Shown: piece after piece, positions 1 to 11,586 of the stretch | Position numbering within the stretch: position 1 is the first letter of the stretch | How the letters are laid out: each line of letters begins with the position of its first letter | Origin: Nansenia antarctica | Taxonomy: Eukaryota; Chordata; Actinopteri; Argentiniformes; Microstomatidae | Reading direction: 5' to 3' | Length of the DNA: 64,000 bases | Assembly (NCBI GenBank): GCA_963989245.1 | Contig: OZ022345.1 | Location: 24,557,196 to 24,621,195 of the forward strand | Notes under the pieces: generated by a model | Seen by the model: the letters and a program-made list of their open reading frames with translations, nothing else | Told to the model about the DNA's origin: nothing | The model's database searches: none | Translations under genes and position numbers: made by a program

Positions 1-93
1 CAGATGGGATTGACAATTTACAGACAATTTACAGCCTATAACCTCAAAATCAAGTATCCCATTCGGCGGTAACCCGCCCCATCTGGCAACCCT
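1..93. mobile_element. Partial copy of a ~100-bp hAT-like MITE, cut by the window edge
   Basis: The stretch begins with CAGATGGGATTGACAATTTA and ends with CCCCATCTGGCAACCCTGG. These match the two ends of the complete 100-bp element at 62490-62589 and of a diverged copy at 50820-50921. The first few bases lie outside the window. Non-coding. Confidence 0.7.
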
Positions 94-298
94 GGAAGCA
101 ATCCTGCAACCCTGGACGCGAAATGCATTTTGGGGAAAAAGTGTCCATCGTCACTGACTTCAATTTTCCAGGAAGTAACTGCTCGCATACTACATTTCTC
201 GCATACTCAAATCTCGCATACTGTACAATGTGAACGTACTACATACTCAAAATCTACGTCATATCTAGTATGAGTAGTATGCTAGTATGCTATTCCGA

Positions 299-490
299 AC
301 ACAGCCTATTACTCGGATTTCCGGGTTGCGTGACGTCGGCGTAGGATAGACGTCAGCTATTCCCGCGAGACCAATGAACGGGATGTGGGACTTAAAATGG
401 CGGGTCAATAAACGCACACAGTGCTGAGACTGAAGACAACACGAGTCATTTATTACCTTTATAACTGTGCTAGAGGGCAAACATTACAAT
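299..490. repeat. Dispersed repeat, second copy at about 25225-25390
   Basis: The run TTCCCGCGAGACC, then GAGACTGAAGACAACACGAG, CATTTATTA and GGGCAAACATTACAA recurs in the same order and strand near 25225-25390. Open frames here are by-products of the repeat. No family could be assigned. Confidence 0.6.
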
Positions 491-911
491 ATGGCTGGGA
501 TTCGACAAACGGCGGTGGCAGCCGGTGGTGCTGGTGGGTCGGCGGGGATCATGGCTGCCCCCATGGTCCTCGGTCGAAATATTCGCACCCTGATCGTATT
601 GTTTGTCTGATTATTTGAGACCAGTCTCACCAGAGAGTTAGAATGAGGAACTAATTTGGAAAGGTCAACGCTGCACGTTCATGGAGTAAATAAGCCGACT
701 TGTCTTTACGGGATTCATTGGGATCGTAAATGCGGAACGTTGATGGAATACCCCCCCGACATCGTTCCCTGTAGAACATGTTATTGTGTTGGACAAAGTG
801 CGTAGACAGTGCTGAGACTGAAGACAAGAGTATGTGAGAAGTCGTGTGTTTGTGTTTGTGTTTGCTAGCCCAGCTGGATGGCGAGACGTGCTGCCACATG
901 CTTGCTTGCTG
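491..911. other. Non-coding stretch, no gene recognised
   Basis: Short open frames only, none resembling a known family. I see no paired splice sites around a plausible exon. Confidence 0.5.
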
Positions 912-1955
912 GGAGTAGTGAGTTACATCTATAGCCAAATATGTTAGTTTGTTAACTATGAAGTGAGTTACATGCCATAGCCAAACATGTTAGTTTGTTA
1001 ACTATGAAGTGAGTTACATGCCATAGCCAAACATGTTAGTTTGTTAACTATGAAGTGAGTTACATGCCATAATCAAACATGTAAGTTTGTTAACTATGAA
1101 GTGAGTTACATGCCATAGCCAAACATGTTAGTTTGTTAACTATGAAGTGAGTTACATGCCATAGCCAAACATGTTAGTTTGTTAACTATGATGAAGTGAG
1201 TTACATACCATAGCCAAACATGTTAGTTTGTTAACTATGATGAAGTGAGTTACATGCCATAGCCAAACATGTTAGTTTGTTAACTATGTTGAAGTGAGTT
1301 ACATGCCATAGCCAAACATGTTAGTTTGTTAACTATGATGAAGTGAGTTACATACCATAGCCAAACATGTTAGTTTGTTAACTATGTTGAAGTGAGTTAC
1401 ATACCATAGCCAAACATGTTAGTTTGTTAACTATGTTGAAGTGAGTTACATACCATAGCCAAACATGTTAGTTTGTTAACTATGTTGAAGTGAGTTACAT
1501 ACCATAGCCAAACATGTTAGTTTGTTAACTATGTTGAAGTGAGTTACATACCATAGCCAAACATGTTAGTTTGTTAACTATGTTGAAGTGAGTTACATAC
1601 CATAGCCAAACATGTTAGTTTGTTAACTATGTTGAAGTGAGTTACATACCATAGCCAAACATGTTAGTTTGTTAACTATGTTGAAGTGAGTTACATACCA
1701 TAGCCAAACATGTTAGTTTGTTAACTATGATGAAGTGAGTTACATACCATAGCCAAACATGTTAGTTTGTTAACTATGTTGAAGTGAGTTACATGCCATA
1801 GCCAAACATGTTAGTTTGTTAACTATGATGAAGTGAGTTACATGCCATAGCCAAACATGTTAGTTTGTTAACTATGATGAAGTGAGTTACATGCCATAGC
1901 CAAACATGTTAGTTTGTTAACTATGAAGTGAGTTACATGCCAAAGCCAAACGTGT
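912..1955. repeat. Minisatellite, 46/49-bp unit, about 22 copies
   Basis: Tandem copies of a unit beginning GAAGTGAGTTACATGCCATA and ending GTTTGTTAACTAT. Early and last copies are 46 bp; central copies gain a GAT or GTT triplet and are 49 bp. A run of central copies shares the variant ACATACC. Each unit contains the palindrome GTTAAC. No coding potential. Confidence 0.95.
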
Positions 1956-2050
1956 TAGTCCACACAGTCCAGTAGGTGGCGGTAATGCACCTTAAGCTGG
2001 TTGCCAACCGCCAATCAAATACAAAGAAGAAGAAGAACATTACAATATGT
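1956..2050. repeat. Short retroposon-like repeat with GAAGAAGAAG tail
   Basis: GTCCAGTAGGTGGCGGTAAT followed by an AAAGAAGAAGAAGAAC tail. The tail and the following ACATTACAATATGTT also occur at 25565-25605, so the segment belongs to a dispersed family. Family name not determined. Confidence 0.5.
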
Positions 2051-3516
2051 TTACTTATTATTATTGACTTTTTTGCATTGGAAAACACTTACAGATTGAA
2101 CTGTCATAATGAAAACATGACAAAGCCATTTGACTATCTTGTTCATAAACGATGGTGTCAGGACTTTTCATTTTGATGACACTGACAACTGTTGTGCAAA
2201 TGTTAATAGTGATGTGAGAAATGCACCAAAGCGACTGAGAAAACTATTATACACAACAGTGTTGTGTTGTGTATATGTGAGTGAGACTGGTCTACAGTGA
2301 TATACAGAAAAAACATTATATACAATATTATACATATATTTTTGTTGTCAGGACTTGTTTAGTTATTGTCATTTCGCAGAGTCACCTCAATAAAGCAAAT
2401 GAACAAATGGAACATTTGCGAACAGTTCTGTAACAAAACGCTGTTACGTTTCCTCACACATGTGTAAGTGGAAATCCTTGGCCTTTCCTGTGGTCCTCGA
2501 AAATAAACCAGAATAACTCGTTTCTAAAGTCAGTTCCATTCACTTGATGTAATGGTTGAAGCATGGGGGATGGTAATCTTATTCTTCTTGATTGTCGCAG
2601 ATCAGCCACACAAAGGATTTCCATCCCCCACACCTCCCAAGGGGAGCCAAGCGGGTTTCAAACACGGCTCTCAAGTTTACAGCAGTTTTAGGGGCTGACA
2701 GGCTGACATTACAGGCAGGGCTAAATTCAAAGGATCTAAAACAATTGTGGCTTGTTTTTCAATGAAGCCAACACGGTCTTTGAATTTAGCCCTGCCATGA
2801 CTAATCTCAAGTATATTGCAGGCAATAGACCTCCATTTATCCCTATACTTGTAGGGCAACTTTATCCCTATACTTGTAGGGCAACTTAGAAACAATAAGC
2901 CATCATGTTCTTTACACATTACATAACCAAGATTTATTTTGCAATCACAACAATGTCAACACAATCACAACAGAATCTTATTTAATCCAATCAGGTTGTA
3001 TATATAATCTATATATATAATCTATATATTGGTTTCAATATACCTCCATAGCAGTCTACAGTCTAATTTAGCTATATCTATAATTACATTATGAGAACAT
3101 CAGTATTTTTACGCCTTTGGTTGTATTGTCTGAACGAACATTGATTGGGAGACATACTGTACAGTTTATCATTTTCATAACTGTCTGCACATATACATAT
3201 CTTATTTTGATTGTTATTGTAGCCTATATATAAACACAAATATCAGTCTTATGCACTGTGTCTCATTCAGCACTGAAGCCTGAATTTGAGCACAGTGTGT
3301 GCCCCCTTGCTACCTCTGCTGATATAAAAGAGAATTGCAGGCTTGGAGAAAAAGATGGCAGCCACAAATACACAGACACACACAGAAATACTGCTAAAAC
3401 GCTTTATACTAACTCGATTTTGAAAATGTAAAAATGCTGGGTGGTAGAACGCACATATCTAGGAAAAGTCATGAAAGGAGGGTCCTGAAATGTGATCGAG
3501 TGCAAAGGTAGAATTT
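2051..3516. other. AT-rich non-coding DNA
   Basis: No exon or long frame is supportable. It holds one perfect 19-bp hairpin (annotated separately), a tandem doublet of CTTTATCCCTATACTTGTAG near 2835-2890, and AT-rich runs near 3000-3030. Confidence 0.6.
2714..2796. repeat. Hairpin with perfect 19-bp arms
   Basis: Arm GGCAGGGCTAAATTCAAAG at 2714-2732 is exactly inverted at 2778-2796. It looks like a small foldback element. No clear target duplication. Confidence 0.75.
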
Positions 3517-4910
3517 TTTTTGTACTCACTGGTGCTGTTTAACACCTCACGGCTGTTCTAGTGTTAACCCTCCTGGGCATGGAATTCACCAGAGCTGCAC
3601 AGGTTGCTTCTGGAATCTTCTTCCACTCCTCCATGACGACATCACGGAGCCCACGGATGTTGGACACCTTGCACTCCTCCACCTTCCTCTTGAGGATGCC
3701 CCACATGTGCTCAATTGGGTTTAGGTCTGGAGACATACTTGGCCAGTCCATCACCTTAACCTTCAGCTTCTTCAGCAAGGCCGTTGTCATCTTGGAGGTG
3801 TGTTTAGGGTCATTATCATGTTGGAAAACTGCCCTACGGCCCAGTTTCCGAAGAGAGGGGATCATGCTCTGCTGCAGGATGTCACAGTATATATTGGAAT
3901 TCATGTGTCCCTCAATGAAATGCAGCTCCCCAGTGCCGGCAGCACTCATGCAGCCCCAGACCATGATGCTGCCACCACCATGCTTGACTGTAGGCAAAAC
4001 ACATTTGTCTTGGTACTCCTCACCAGGGTGCCGCCACACACGCCGGACACCATCTGACCCAAACAGGTTTATTTTGGTCTCATCAGACCACAGGACATGG
4101 TTCCAGTAACTCATGTTCTTGGATTCATTGTCTTCAGCAAACTGTTTGCGGGCTTTCTTATGCATCGGTTTCAGAAGAGGCTTCTGTCTGGGGCGACGGC
4201 CATACAAACCGATTTGATGCAGTGTGCGGCGTATGGTCTGGGCACTGACAGGCTGACATCCCACTTCTGCAACCTCTGCAGCAATGCTGGAAGCACTCGC
4301 ACGTCTATTTTTGGAAACCAACCTCTGGATATGACGCTGAGCACGTGGACTCAACTTCTTTGGTCGACCCTGGCGAGGCCTCTTCCGAGTGGAACCTGTC
4401 CTGGAAAACCGCTGTATGATCTTAGCCACTGTGCTGCAACTCATTTTCAGGGTGTTGGCAATCTTCTTATAGCCAAGGCCATCTTTGTGAAGCGCAATAA
4501 TCCTTTTTTTCAGCCGCTCAGAGAGTTCCTTGCCATGAGGTGCCATGTTGTCCAGCATTCAGAGAGAATTGTGCCCAAAACACCAAATTTAACAGCCATG
4601 CTTATCATTTACACCTGAATCCTTGTAACACTAACGAGTCACATGACACCAGGGCGGGAAAACAACATCATTGGGCACAATTAGGACATGTTCACTATGG
4701 GGTGTACTCACTTTTGTTGCCAGCTGTTTAGACATTAACAGCTGTGTACTGAGTAATTTTCAAGGACAATAAATCTATACTGTTATTCAAGCAGCACACT
4801 GACTACTTTAAGTTATATCAAAGTTTCAGTAGGATAATGTTATCCCCTGAAAGGATATAACAGAATATTTGCAAAAATCTTAAGGGTGTACTCACTTTTG
4901 AGATATACTG
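3517..4910 (-). mobile_element. Tc1-type DNA transposon, one end rearranged
   Basis: The transposase-upstream end (right side) shows the IR/DR layout of Tc1 transposons: GGGTGTACTCACTTTT occurs at 4884-4899, at the extreme end, and again at 4700-4715. The element ends at 4910, next to a TA at 4911-4912. The opposite end carries only a short match (TTTGTACTCACTGG, about 3519-3532), so the 3' inverted repeat looks truncated or replaced. It would need a partner's end or repair to move. Confidence 0.85.
3539..4558 (-). CDS. Tc1/mariner transposase (DD34E type), 339 codons
   Basis: Encodes the cut-and-paste transposase of a Tc1 element, which binds the terminal repeats and inserts at TA. N-terminal helix-turn-helix DNA-binding region (about residues 10-110) contains GYKKIANTL and a GRPKKLSPR hook. 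The catalytic triad is visible: D in WSDETK, D in FQHDNDPKHT and E in DLNPIEHMW. The WGC and GGGSIMVWG signatures are present. The frame is open for essentially the family's usual length. The last dozen or so residues after NSMPRRV differ from what is usual in the family, and the sequence beyond lacks a full terminal repeat, so the 3' end was probably altered. I cannot tell if the enzyme is active. Confidence 0.9.
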   Translation of the reverse strand: MLDNMAPHGKELSERLKKRIIALHKDGLGYKKIANTLKMSCSTVAKIIQRFSRTGSTRKRPRQGRPKKLSPRAQRHIQRLVSKNRRASASSIAAEVAEVGCQPVSAQTIRRTLHQIGLYGRRPRQKPLLKPMHKKARKQFAEDNESKNMSYWNHVLWSDETKINLFGSDGVRRVWRHPGEEYQDKCVLPTVKHGGGSIMVWGCMSAAGTGELHFIEGHMNSNIYCDILQQSMIPSLRKLGRRAVFQHDNDPKHTSKMTTALLKKLKVKVMDWPSMSPDLNPIEHMWGILKRKVEECKVSNIRGLRDVVMEEWKKIPEATCAALVNSMPRRVNTRTAVRC

Positions 4911-5163
4911 TAACTGAACAGAAAACATAGGAAGACGTAACAGTATGTAAACCATGAAGGCCACGTTTATGATGTCTTTTATACAGCCATATCGACTGAC
5001 TTGGGCTTCAGGCCCTAACTGGGTGATAGGCCAGACTTTTACTATGCCATAAAAATGGGTCTGCGTTTACTTGGTGCCTAATGGATCAAGACTTTTGTCT
5101 AAAAAGCAAAAAATATGTAGGCTATTATCCAGTCAGTAGGCCTACAGTTATGTATTTTTAAAA
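4911..5163. other. Non-coding, no gene recognised
   Basis: Spacer between the Tc1 element and a hAT end fragment. No coding or structural signal was seen. Confidence 0.5.
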
Positions 5164-5242
5164 AGATCGGTATCGGTAGATCTTGAGGAAGAAAATCGGT
5201 GATCGGTATCGGCCCCAAAAATCCAGATCGGAGCATCCCTAC
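5164..5242. mobile_element. Terminal fragment of a hAT element
   Basis: ATCGGTGATCGGTATCGG followed by CAGATCGGAGCATCCCTA matches the right terminus of the hAT at 36178-37409. Only one end is visible, so it is a remnant. Confidence 0.65.
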
Positions 5243-5316
5243 TCCTGGTACTTTTTTGATATGGTTTGTGAAATGTATCCTTGACTGTTTGTGCTTCATT
5301 TGTTTTCTATACACAG

Positions 5317-5852
5317 ATCCACCTCACAGCTACTGTTTCTGAACCCAAGTCCACAGAGTTCCTGCTGTGGTTCTTCAGTCCAGAAAAGCACAACGTGGGG
5401 TCCAAAGATGGTGGCCGTGAAGCTGGAATACTGCAGTCAAACACTGGAAGTCAACATGGTCGTGAAAGAGGAGGAAGGAGGAGAGGAAGTGGACGAGAAA
5501 GATGTGATGGTGAAAGAGGAGGAGGAAGTGGAGGAGAAAGATGTGATGGTGAAAGAGGAGGAGGAGGAAGGAGGAGGAGAGGAAGTGGAGGAGAAAGATG
5601 TGATGGTGAAAGAGGAGGAAGTGGAGGAGAAAGATGTGATGGTGAAAGAGGAGGAGGAGGTTAGAGGCGAGGAGGAAGAAAAGAAAGATGTGATGGTGAA
5701 AGAAGAAGAGGAGGAAGAGATTAAAGATGTGATAGTGAAAGAAGAGGGAAGAGGATATGAAGTTGTGAAAGGAGAGGAAGTGGAGGAAGAAGATGTAATG
5801 ATGAAAGAAGAGCAAGGAGAAGATGAATTGGTGGACACAGATGATGAGGATG
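5317..5852 (+). CDS. Zinc-finger gene 1, acidic leader exon
   Basis: Internal exon of a C2H2 zinc-finger gene. The acceptor is TTTCTATACACAG ending at 5316 and the donor is GATG|GTGAGT at 5853. The reading frame stays open from the acceptor to the donor and joins the finger exon in phase: one base (G) plus GA of the next exon makes a Gly codon. It encodes a Glu/Lys-rich segment built from degenerate repeats of KDVMVKEEEEVEE, a pattern of many fish C2H2 proteins. It is homologous to the exon at 34542-34834. The ATG used by that paralogous exon is not present here; the first in-frame ATG after the acceptor is at 5408 (MVAVKLE), or a start lies in an unseen upstream exon. Role: probably a nuclear DNA-binding regulator; targets unknown. 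Confidence 0.75.
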
Positions 5853-6356
5853 GTGAGTTCATGTTCTGTATTTGGTGAAGGCCAGGCCAGATTAATGAGT
5901 AGTTCAAAGGGCGCTGGCAGATATTTAGTGGTGTATGCAATCAGACATTTATTTTCATTTTTATTTTCCCCATGATTTCCTCCATAGCAGTTGTTGATTC
6001 ATTCAAACAAAAGCTGTTAGTTATCTAACTTCTATGACTGATCATGGAATCACAACTGTTGAGCAAGACAGTGAGTGACAGTTAAACTAGGTACAACGTG
6101 AATACTCTTAAACTGAAACGTTAAATATTGATTATGTCTCCGTTTGAGAGAATATGATTTAAATCAATTGTTAATGATAAAACATTGATACGGTATCCAT
6201 TTGTTGTAATATCTCTGTAACACTCTGAACACGTCATGTTCCCACAGCGTGTGCAGACTCCAGAGATGTGGTGTTACTTCTGGCACTGCTGAGTCTATGG
6301 AAGCAGCACTTGTTCTCATGTTGTTTCTAATCCTGTATATGTTCCTATTCTTACAG

Positions 6357-7132
6357 GAGAGAGCTCCAACCCAGACTCAGACATGGAGCCCAGCTCCACC
6401 GCATCAGGAAGCCATAAACAACACAGACGGAGGAGGAGGAGCTCAAGACAGAAGAATCACCACTGTTTAGATTGCAGTGAGAGTTTCATTTGTCCAACTC
6501 ACCTTAAATCACAACCACAGACTCATGGAGGACAGAAGACTCACTTTTGTCTTCAGTGTGGAAAGAGATTTGGTTATATGAGCGAACTAAAGAGACACCA
6601 GAGAATACACACAGGAGAGAAGCCATTCTGCTGCTCCCAGTGTGGGAAGAGTTTCAGTGAGGCAGGATCCCTAAAGACACACCAGAGAATACACACAGGA
6701 GAGAAGCCATATCACTGCTCCCAGTGTGGGCAGAGTTTCAGTCACGCAGCAAACCTAAAGAGACACCAGAGAATACACACAGGAGAGAAGCCATTCTGCT
6801 GCTCCCAGTGTGGGAAGGGTTTCAGTGAGGCACGAAACCTAAAGACACACCAGAGAATACACACAGGAGAGAAGCCATTCTGCTGCTCCCAGTGTGGGAA
6901 GAGTTTCAGTCGGGCAGGATCACTAAAGAAACACCAGAGAATACACACAGGAGAGAAGCCATTCTACTGCTCCCAGTGTGTGAAGAGTTTCAGTCAGGCA
7001 GAAACCCTAAAGAAACACCAGAGAATACACACAGGAGAGAAGCCATTCTACTGCTCCCAGTGTGGGAAGGGTTTCAGTGAGGCAGGAAACCTAAAGAAAC
7101 ACCAGAGAATACACACAGGAGAGAAGGTTTAA
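6357..7132 (+). CDS. Zinc-finger gene 1, finger exon (seven C2H2 fingers)
   Basis: Last exon, after acceptor TTCCTATTCTTACAG. It continues in frame from the acidic exon with a Ser/Pro-rich linker (ESSNPDSDMEPSS) and a basic HRRRRR stretch. One degenerate finger (second Cys pair present, first His missing) is followed by seven canonical C2H2 fingers joined by HTGEKP linkers, ending at a TAA after HTGEKV. Predicted specificity residues at -1,2,3,6 are YSER, EGST, HANR, ERNT, RGSK, QETK and EGNK. No KRAB or SCAN domain is visible. The fingers are near-identical to each other, which fits recent tandem growth. Probably a sequence-specific nuclear DNA-binding protein; the target is unknown. Confidence 0.88.
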
Positions 7133-7490
7133 GGAGGCAGGAGCCCTAAAGAAGAAGGGGGGGTCTGCTGGCTGCACCATCATCTACTGTATGGATATTT
7201 ACTTGTTGATCGTATCAGGGAGAAGGTTGTGTCATGACATCAGCCTTTTCTAGATTATTTTCTCTCAACTCCTCCTGTCCTCTCCTCCTACCCTCCCTTC
7301 CTCTCCTCCCTTCCTCTCCCTCCTGGAGAGTGAAAGAGGAATCGAGGTCGTAGGAGTTGAGATGTCCTTGTCCCCTCCTGCGTCATTTGGTCACCGCCCC
7401 TTCCACCCAGATGTGGCCTTGCTGTTTAGAAGCCGAGTGTGACTGAATACTGGTATGTTGTTATGTTTGCAATAAATCCTCCTAACGTTT
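7133..7490 (+). terminator. 3' UTR and poly(A) signal of zinc-finger gene 1
   Basis: AATAAA at 7471-7476, about 340 bases after the stop, preceded by a pyrimidine-rich tract at 7260-7330. This is the first good polyadenylation signal downstream of the gene. Confidence 0.65.
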
Positions 7491-8080
7491 CAGCTGGAAG
7501 ACTGAGATGTTATACATCATATCATATTAAGATATAGATCACTTCTCAGTTTTCTATTAGATCAGCTTATTTTCTGGACATACACCTGGACGTACTCCAA
7601 CACTGTTCCTCCCCCACATTTGTTAGATTGGCCTCTAACCTGTGTTACACATTGACATTGTTTAATGATGGGGGGTTTTAAATGTGATTTTCATATTTTT
7701 CATGTTATCAAAGTTTAAGGGTTGAAGAGCCTCAATATAACAAACAATAGTTTTAACATCACTTACTTATACTTGTAATTTGTTGTCTCAGTGAACTTGT
7801 GTTTTTTGTAGTCCACTAAATCTAGGACTACAATTCCCCAGATGTATGGCCATTAGGTGAAATATTTCACACGTGTGTTGTGCATTGGCTAATCAAGTGA
7901 TGTTGTTTGAACCTTTTATACTACTGCGTTCACTTGTCACTGCTTTATGCCTGAAGAAGGTCTATGACCGAAAGCTTGCAATAAAATAATGATTTTTGTA
8001 CAGATTTCAGTGTGCGGATGCTGCTTTTTTCACCCTAAAACAATTCATAATCAAAAGTGTAAAAGCTGTACAGTAATAAT
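7491..8080. other. Non-coding; includes a retroelement-tail-like segment near 7950
   Basis: TGCCTGAAGAAGGTCTATGA then CCGAAAGCTTGCAATAAA at about 7947-7986 resembles dispersed retroelement tails in fish, but I cannot assign a family. The rest shows nothing codable. Confidence 0.4.
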
Positions 8081-8330
8081 AATAATAACTTATATTTGTA
8101 TAGCACTTTTCCTGCAAGCGTTGAAGCTCAAAGTGCTCCAATCATTATATAATCATAATTTCATTATTTAGTCATTTAAAGGCAATATTAAAAAGATGGG
8201 TTTTTATTCTTGACTTGAACATATGTGCTGAGGTTGCATCCCTAATGTAAACTGGCAGTGCATTCCACAATTTGGGTGTATAAAATGAGAATGCAGCCTC
8301 ACCAAATCTCTTCTTTTGTCCATGTGGTAC
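8081..8330 (-). pseudogene. 3' end of an L2-like LINE, antisense, 5'-truncated
   Basis: Read on the minus strand, 8320 down to about 8175 encodes FGEAAFSFYTPKLWNALPVY and then FKSRIKTHLFNIA, the conserved C-terminal segment after reverse transcriptase in L2-type LINEs. It is followed by a 3' region ending in ATTTGTATAGCACTTTT plus an AAT repeat. Similar AAT-repeat-adjacent tails occur near 34914 and 43967. Confidence 0.7.
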
Positions 8331-8507
8331 ACAGAAAGCCAGCATCAGAAGACCAGAGAGCTCTATTGGGCTGATATGCTAGCACAAGATCTGAACATAT
8401 TCTGGTGCTCTGCCAGTGAGAGCTTTATAAACAAGCAGAAGGATCTTGAAGTCTATTCTGAACGTAATGTACATGGCCTTTATTTACCTCAACACAAGAG
8501 AGCACCA

Positions 8508-8630
8508 TTCTATTATAGAGACAGGCTATTATAGAGACAGACTATTATAGAGACAGACTATTATAGAGACAGGCTGTTATAGAGACAGGCTGTTATAGAG
8601 ACAGACTATTATAGAGACAGACTATTATCT
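8508..8630. repeat. Short minisatellite, 16-bp unit
   Basis: About seven copies of TATTATAGAGACAGAC with A/G variants. Confidence 0.9.
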
Positions 8631-9587
8631 TTTCAGGAAGGTACAGTATGTCTAAAATGCAAGGTCATTCATCCTATTTAGTTCCAAATAATATTACTGG
8701 TAGCTTATACGTAAGGAAGATTGTCAATCAGATAATAATAATATTTAAGTGACCTGATATCTGTCGTAGTAGAATTTGTTCAAGGATCAGCAACATCGAA
8801 GATTTACCAGAAGATTATAGTCTTTATTTACACAAAACAACTCTTCTGGAGATTTATTTTAATTGTTCTGTTGCTGGTGGGTTTCAGACTTGTTGTACTT
8901 TGGTGGGTAGAACAACCGTGCATATAAAAAATATGCATAAAAAGACCTTTTATCAATCTCTGATTGCAAATTCATCCTATTCCAACACTGGCTGTGGTTT
9001 CAATCATAAATATCAAAATATCTTTTGGGGACACTCATTGGCAAGTTACACAACAAAAGTATTCAATTCATAGGCAGTGTTTTCCACAGAAACATCAGCC
9101 AGGGGTGTGACACTATTTACATCCCAATACAAACTGTAATGAGCTCATTGACCATTTGTCTGGGTTTCTGTGGAATGTTGTTAAAAAGGCACAACAAAAT
9201 ACTGGAAAGAAACATCACACAATAATGAAAATGACACCAACATATTACTCATGAAACACACATTAAGATCAGACATGACTGGACCCAACTACTGAAACAT
9301 TCAAACGTAATAATAAGGAACAAAGAGGTGTGTGGATGTGATCCCAGACAGGATGTCTGCTAGGTGCCTCATTCATCTGTGACACAAAGGACCAGAACAC
9401 TTGTACAGTGGTGTCAGCAGCAGATGGTTCAAATCTGTTAGATAGAGAGATCATCCTTAGCAACCTCTTCTGGATTACCAGTCATGTGTTGAGATATGAG
9501 GGATATGTGGCAGCCCAGACTATATTACACTTGACTACTGTGTGGTATTGACTTCTATGACCCCTGCATGGCACAGCAGCTCACTGC
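8631..9587. other. Non-coding, nothing recognised
   Basis: Several short frames with no family resemblance and no terminal repeats that I can pair. Confidence 0.5.
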
Positions 9588-10030
9588 TTTACATTGTTAC
9601 CTAGTTAACTAGAACACTGCTTTACATTGTTACCTAGTTAACTAGAACACTACTTTACATTGTTACCTAGTTAACTAGAACACTACTTTACATTGTTACC
9701 TAGTTAACTAGAACACTGCTTTACATTGTTACCTAGTTAACTAGAACACTACTTTACATTGTTACCTAGTTAACTAGAACACTGCTTTACATTGTTACCT
9801 AGTTAATTAGAACACTGCTTTACATTGTTACCTAGTTAACTAGAACACTACTTTACATTGTTACCTAGTTAACTAGAACACTGCTTTACATTGTTACCTA
9901 GTTAACTAGAACACTACTTTACATTGTTACCTAGTTAACTAGAACACTACTTTACATTGTTACCTAGTTAACTAGAACACTACTTTACATTGTTACCTAG
10001 TTAACTAGAACACTGCTTTACATTGTTAGC
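9588..10030. repeat. Minisatellite, 33-bp unit, about 13 copies
   Basis: Highly homogeneous copies of CTAGTTAACTAGAACACTGC followed by TTTACATTGTTAC. Differences are mainly ACTGC versus ACTAC. Each unit starts with the 12-bp palindrome CTAGTTAACTAG. The length allows open frames, but no start or conserved protein is seen. Confidence 0.95.
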
Positions 10031-10590
10031 AGGCTCACAAAACAAGCTGTGTTAGTTGACTAGCGAGTGTGTCACATTGCTTTTTAACAAAGTTGAAATG
10101 TATTTACATTTTCAAAATGAAATTCCCAACATTGGACAACAGCTTCCACCCCATAGATGTAAATGTGTGTTTGTGTCGATAGACCAATGAGAAGTGAGAA
10201 CATCTTGTCCTCCTTGTTGTTGTATTATTAGTAGAAGTGTTACGGCTGTGTTGTGTTGTGTGCAGCCCTAGTGTGTTTGTGTGTTGTTTCTCCCAGGTGA
10301 TTGTCCTTCCTCCTGCCTGCTGCCATGGCGACGGCTTGATTGACAGGTGTGCTGACTCACTCACCGAAGGGTGGAGGGAGGATGAAAGGCTGGGAGAGAC
10401 GTGGTGCCAGTGGGCCAGACGACAACTCCCCAGTTGTTTTTGTGTTGGTGTTGTTTGATACAGCTGTAGTATGGTATCTTAGTTTTGTAGGTTGTGTTTG
10501 TTAATCTTGGGGGGGGTTGTCATATTGCACATAGTGTTTTGATCTGTTTTGATTTGATCTGTTAGTTAGGGTTAGAGTTAGGGTTACCAC
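10031..10590. other. Non-coding; no supportable exon
   Basis: A plus frame at 10237-10458 contains an acceptor-like CTCCCAG and a GT, but no recognisable protein. It is left unannotated. Confidence 0.4.
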
Positions 10591-10990
10591 TCGGTCAGTT
10601 AATTCAGAATCAGAATCAGAATCAGAATGACTTTATTTGCCAATTAGGTTTTCACATACAAGGAATTTGCTGTGGTTCTTGGTGCAAACAGGCAACATAA
10701 GAATAAGAATAAGAAGAATTTAAAAGCAAGTAGTGCAAAAAACGTCAAGAAGCATAGATACAAAATAAAGTCACATATAAATATGAATTAATATTTACAA
10801 TAAATAGTAAATACATAAAATTACTTTATCATTCATTTATACATTCATTCATTTTGGTCTTCTTTTATAGAGTTGTGTTTGTTAATCTGATTTGATCTGT
10901 TAGTTAGGGTTAGAGTTAGGGTTACCACTTGGTCAGTTAATTAAATTACTTTATCATTCATTTATACATTAGATTCATTTCGCTCTTCTT
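10591..10990. repeat. Retroposon 3'-tail fragment inside a ~115-bp duplication
   Basis: CAGAATCAGAATGACTTTAT with TACAAGGAATTTGCTGTGG resembles the antisense 3' tail of a common fish LINE. The segment GTTAGTTAGGGTTAGAGTTA plus CCACTNGGTCAGTTAATT occurs at about 10560-10610 and 10899-10945, and CATTCATTTATACATT is also doubled, so the fragment lies within duplicated DNA. Confidence 0.5.
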
Positions 10991-11188
10991 TTATAGAGTA
11001 GTTTTCAGTTCATGTGTTTCTAGGAAACCTGTTTGTGTTTCTATTTTACAATGAATCTTGTTTTATTTATATTCTCCCACCTCCTCTAGTTCTTTATCTT
11101 ATTGATACATCCCATATCCGTAGATCTTATATGGGGTCGTAACAATAAGACTGATCTGTTAATCACACCGTATGTACCCTAAGGGTAC

Positions 11189-11586
11189 TGTAGAGTATTT
11201 TCTCTGTTTCAGTGATACAAGAAGGTCCAAAGTTTTAAAAGTATTTATTCAAAAAAAAGGTTGGGTCTTCAGATTACAGGCACTGAACAGTCACACCGTG
11301 AATCGAGATAGTCAAAAAGCAGGCCGCTCACGCCTCTGCACGGAAGTCTTATAGTCCTCCTCCTAGGCCTCTGATTGGCCCAGACCCTCGGGGGCGTGCA
11401 TATGCGTGTGTGTGTGACTGCGCATGCGCAACAATTCGTGTGTGTGTGTCTCAGCGCATGTGCGACAAGATCGTTTATAATGAAGTATCAAAAGTATACG
11501 TGAATATATGTGTAAAATATACGTGAATATATGTGTAAAATATACGTGAATATAAGAAGGCCGTTAATGTGTAAAAATATACTACA
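11189..11586 (-). promoter_or_regulatory. 3' LTR of the retrovirus
   Basis: Begins TGTAGAGTAT and ends ATATACTACA on the + strand. On the coding (minus) strand it contains CCAATC (complement 11374-11378), a weak TATA-like CTATAAG (about 11348-11354) and AATAAA (11244-11249) as the poly(A) signal. Three near-repeats of TATACGTGAATATATGTG lie at about 11496-11553 in what should be U3. Confidence 0.93.

Noticed and set aside
5437..5940. Ser/Thr-rich minus ORF
   Set aside because: Complement of the Glu-rich zinc-finger exon repeats.
10237..10458. Plus ORF with acceptor- and donor-like sites
   Set aside because: No homology or matching partner exon; splice-like signals are common by chance.
10565..10590. 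Telomere-like TTAGGG runs
   Set aside because: Only two or three imperfect copies, part of a local duplication.
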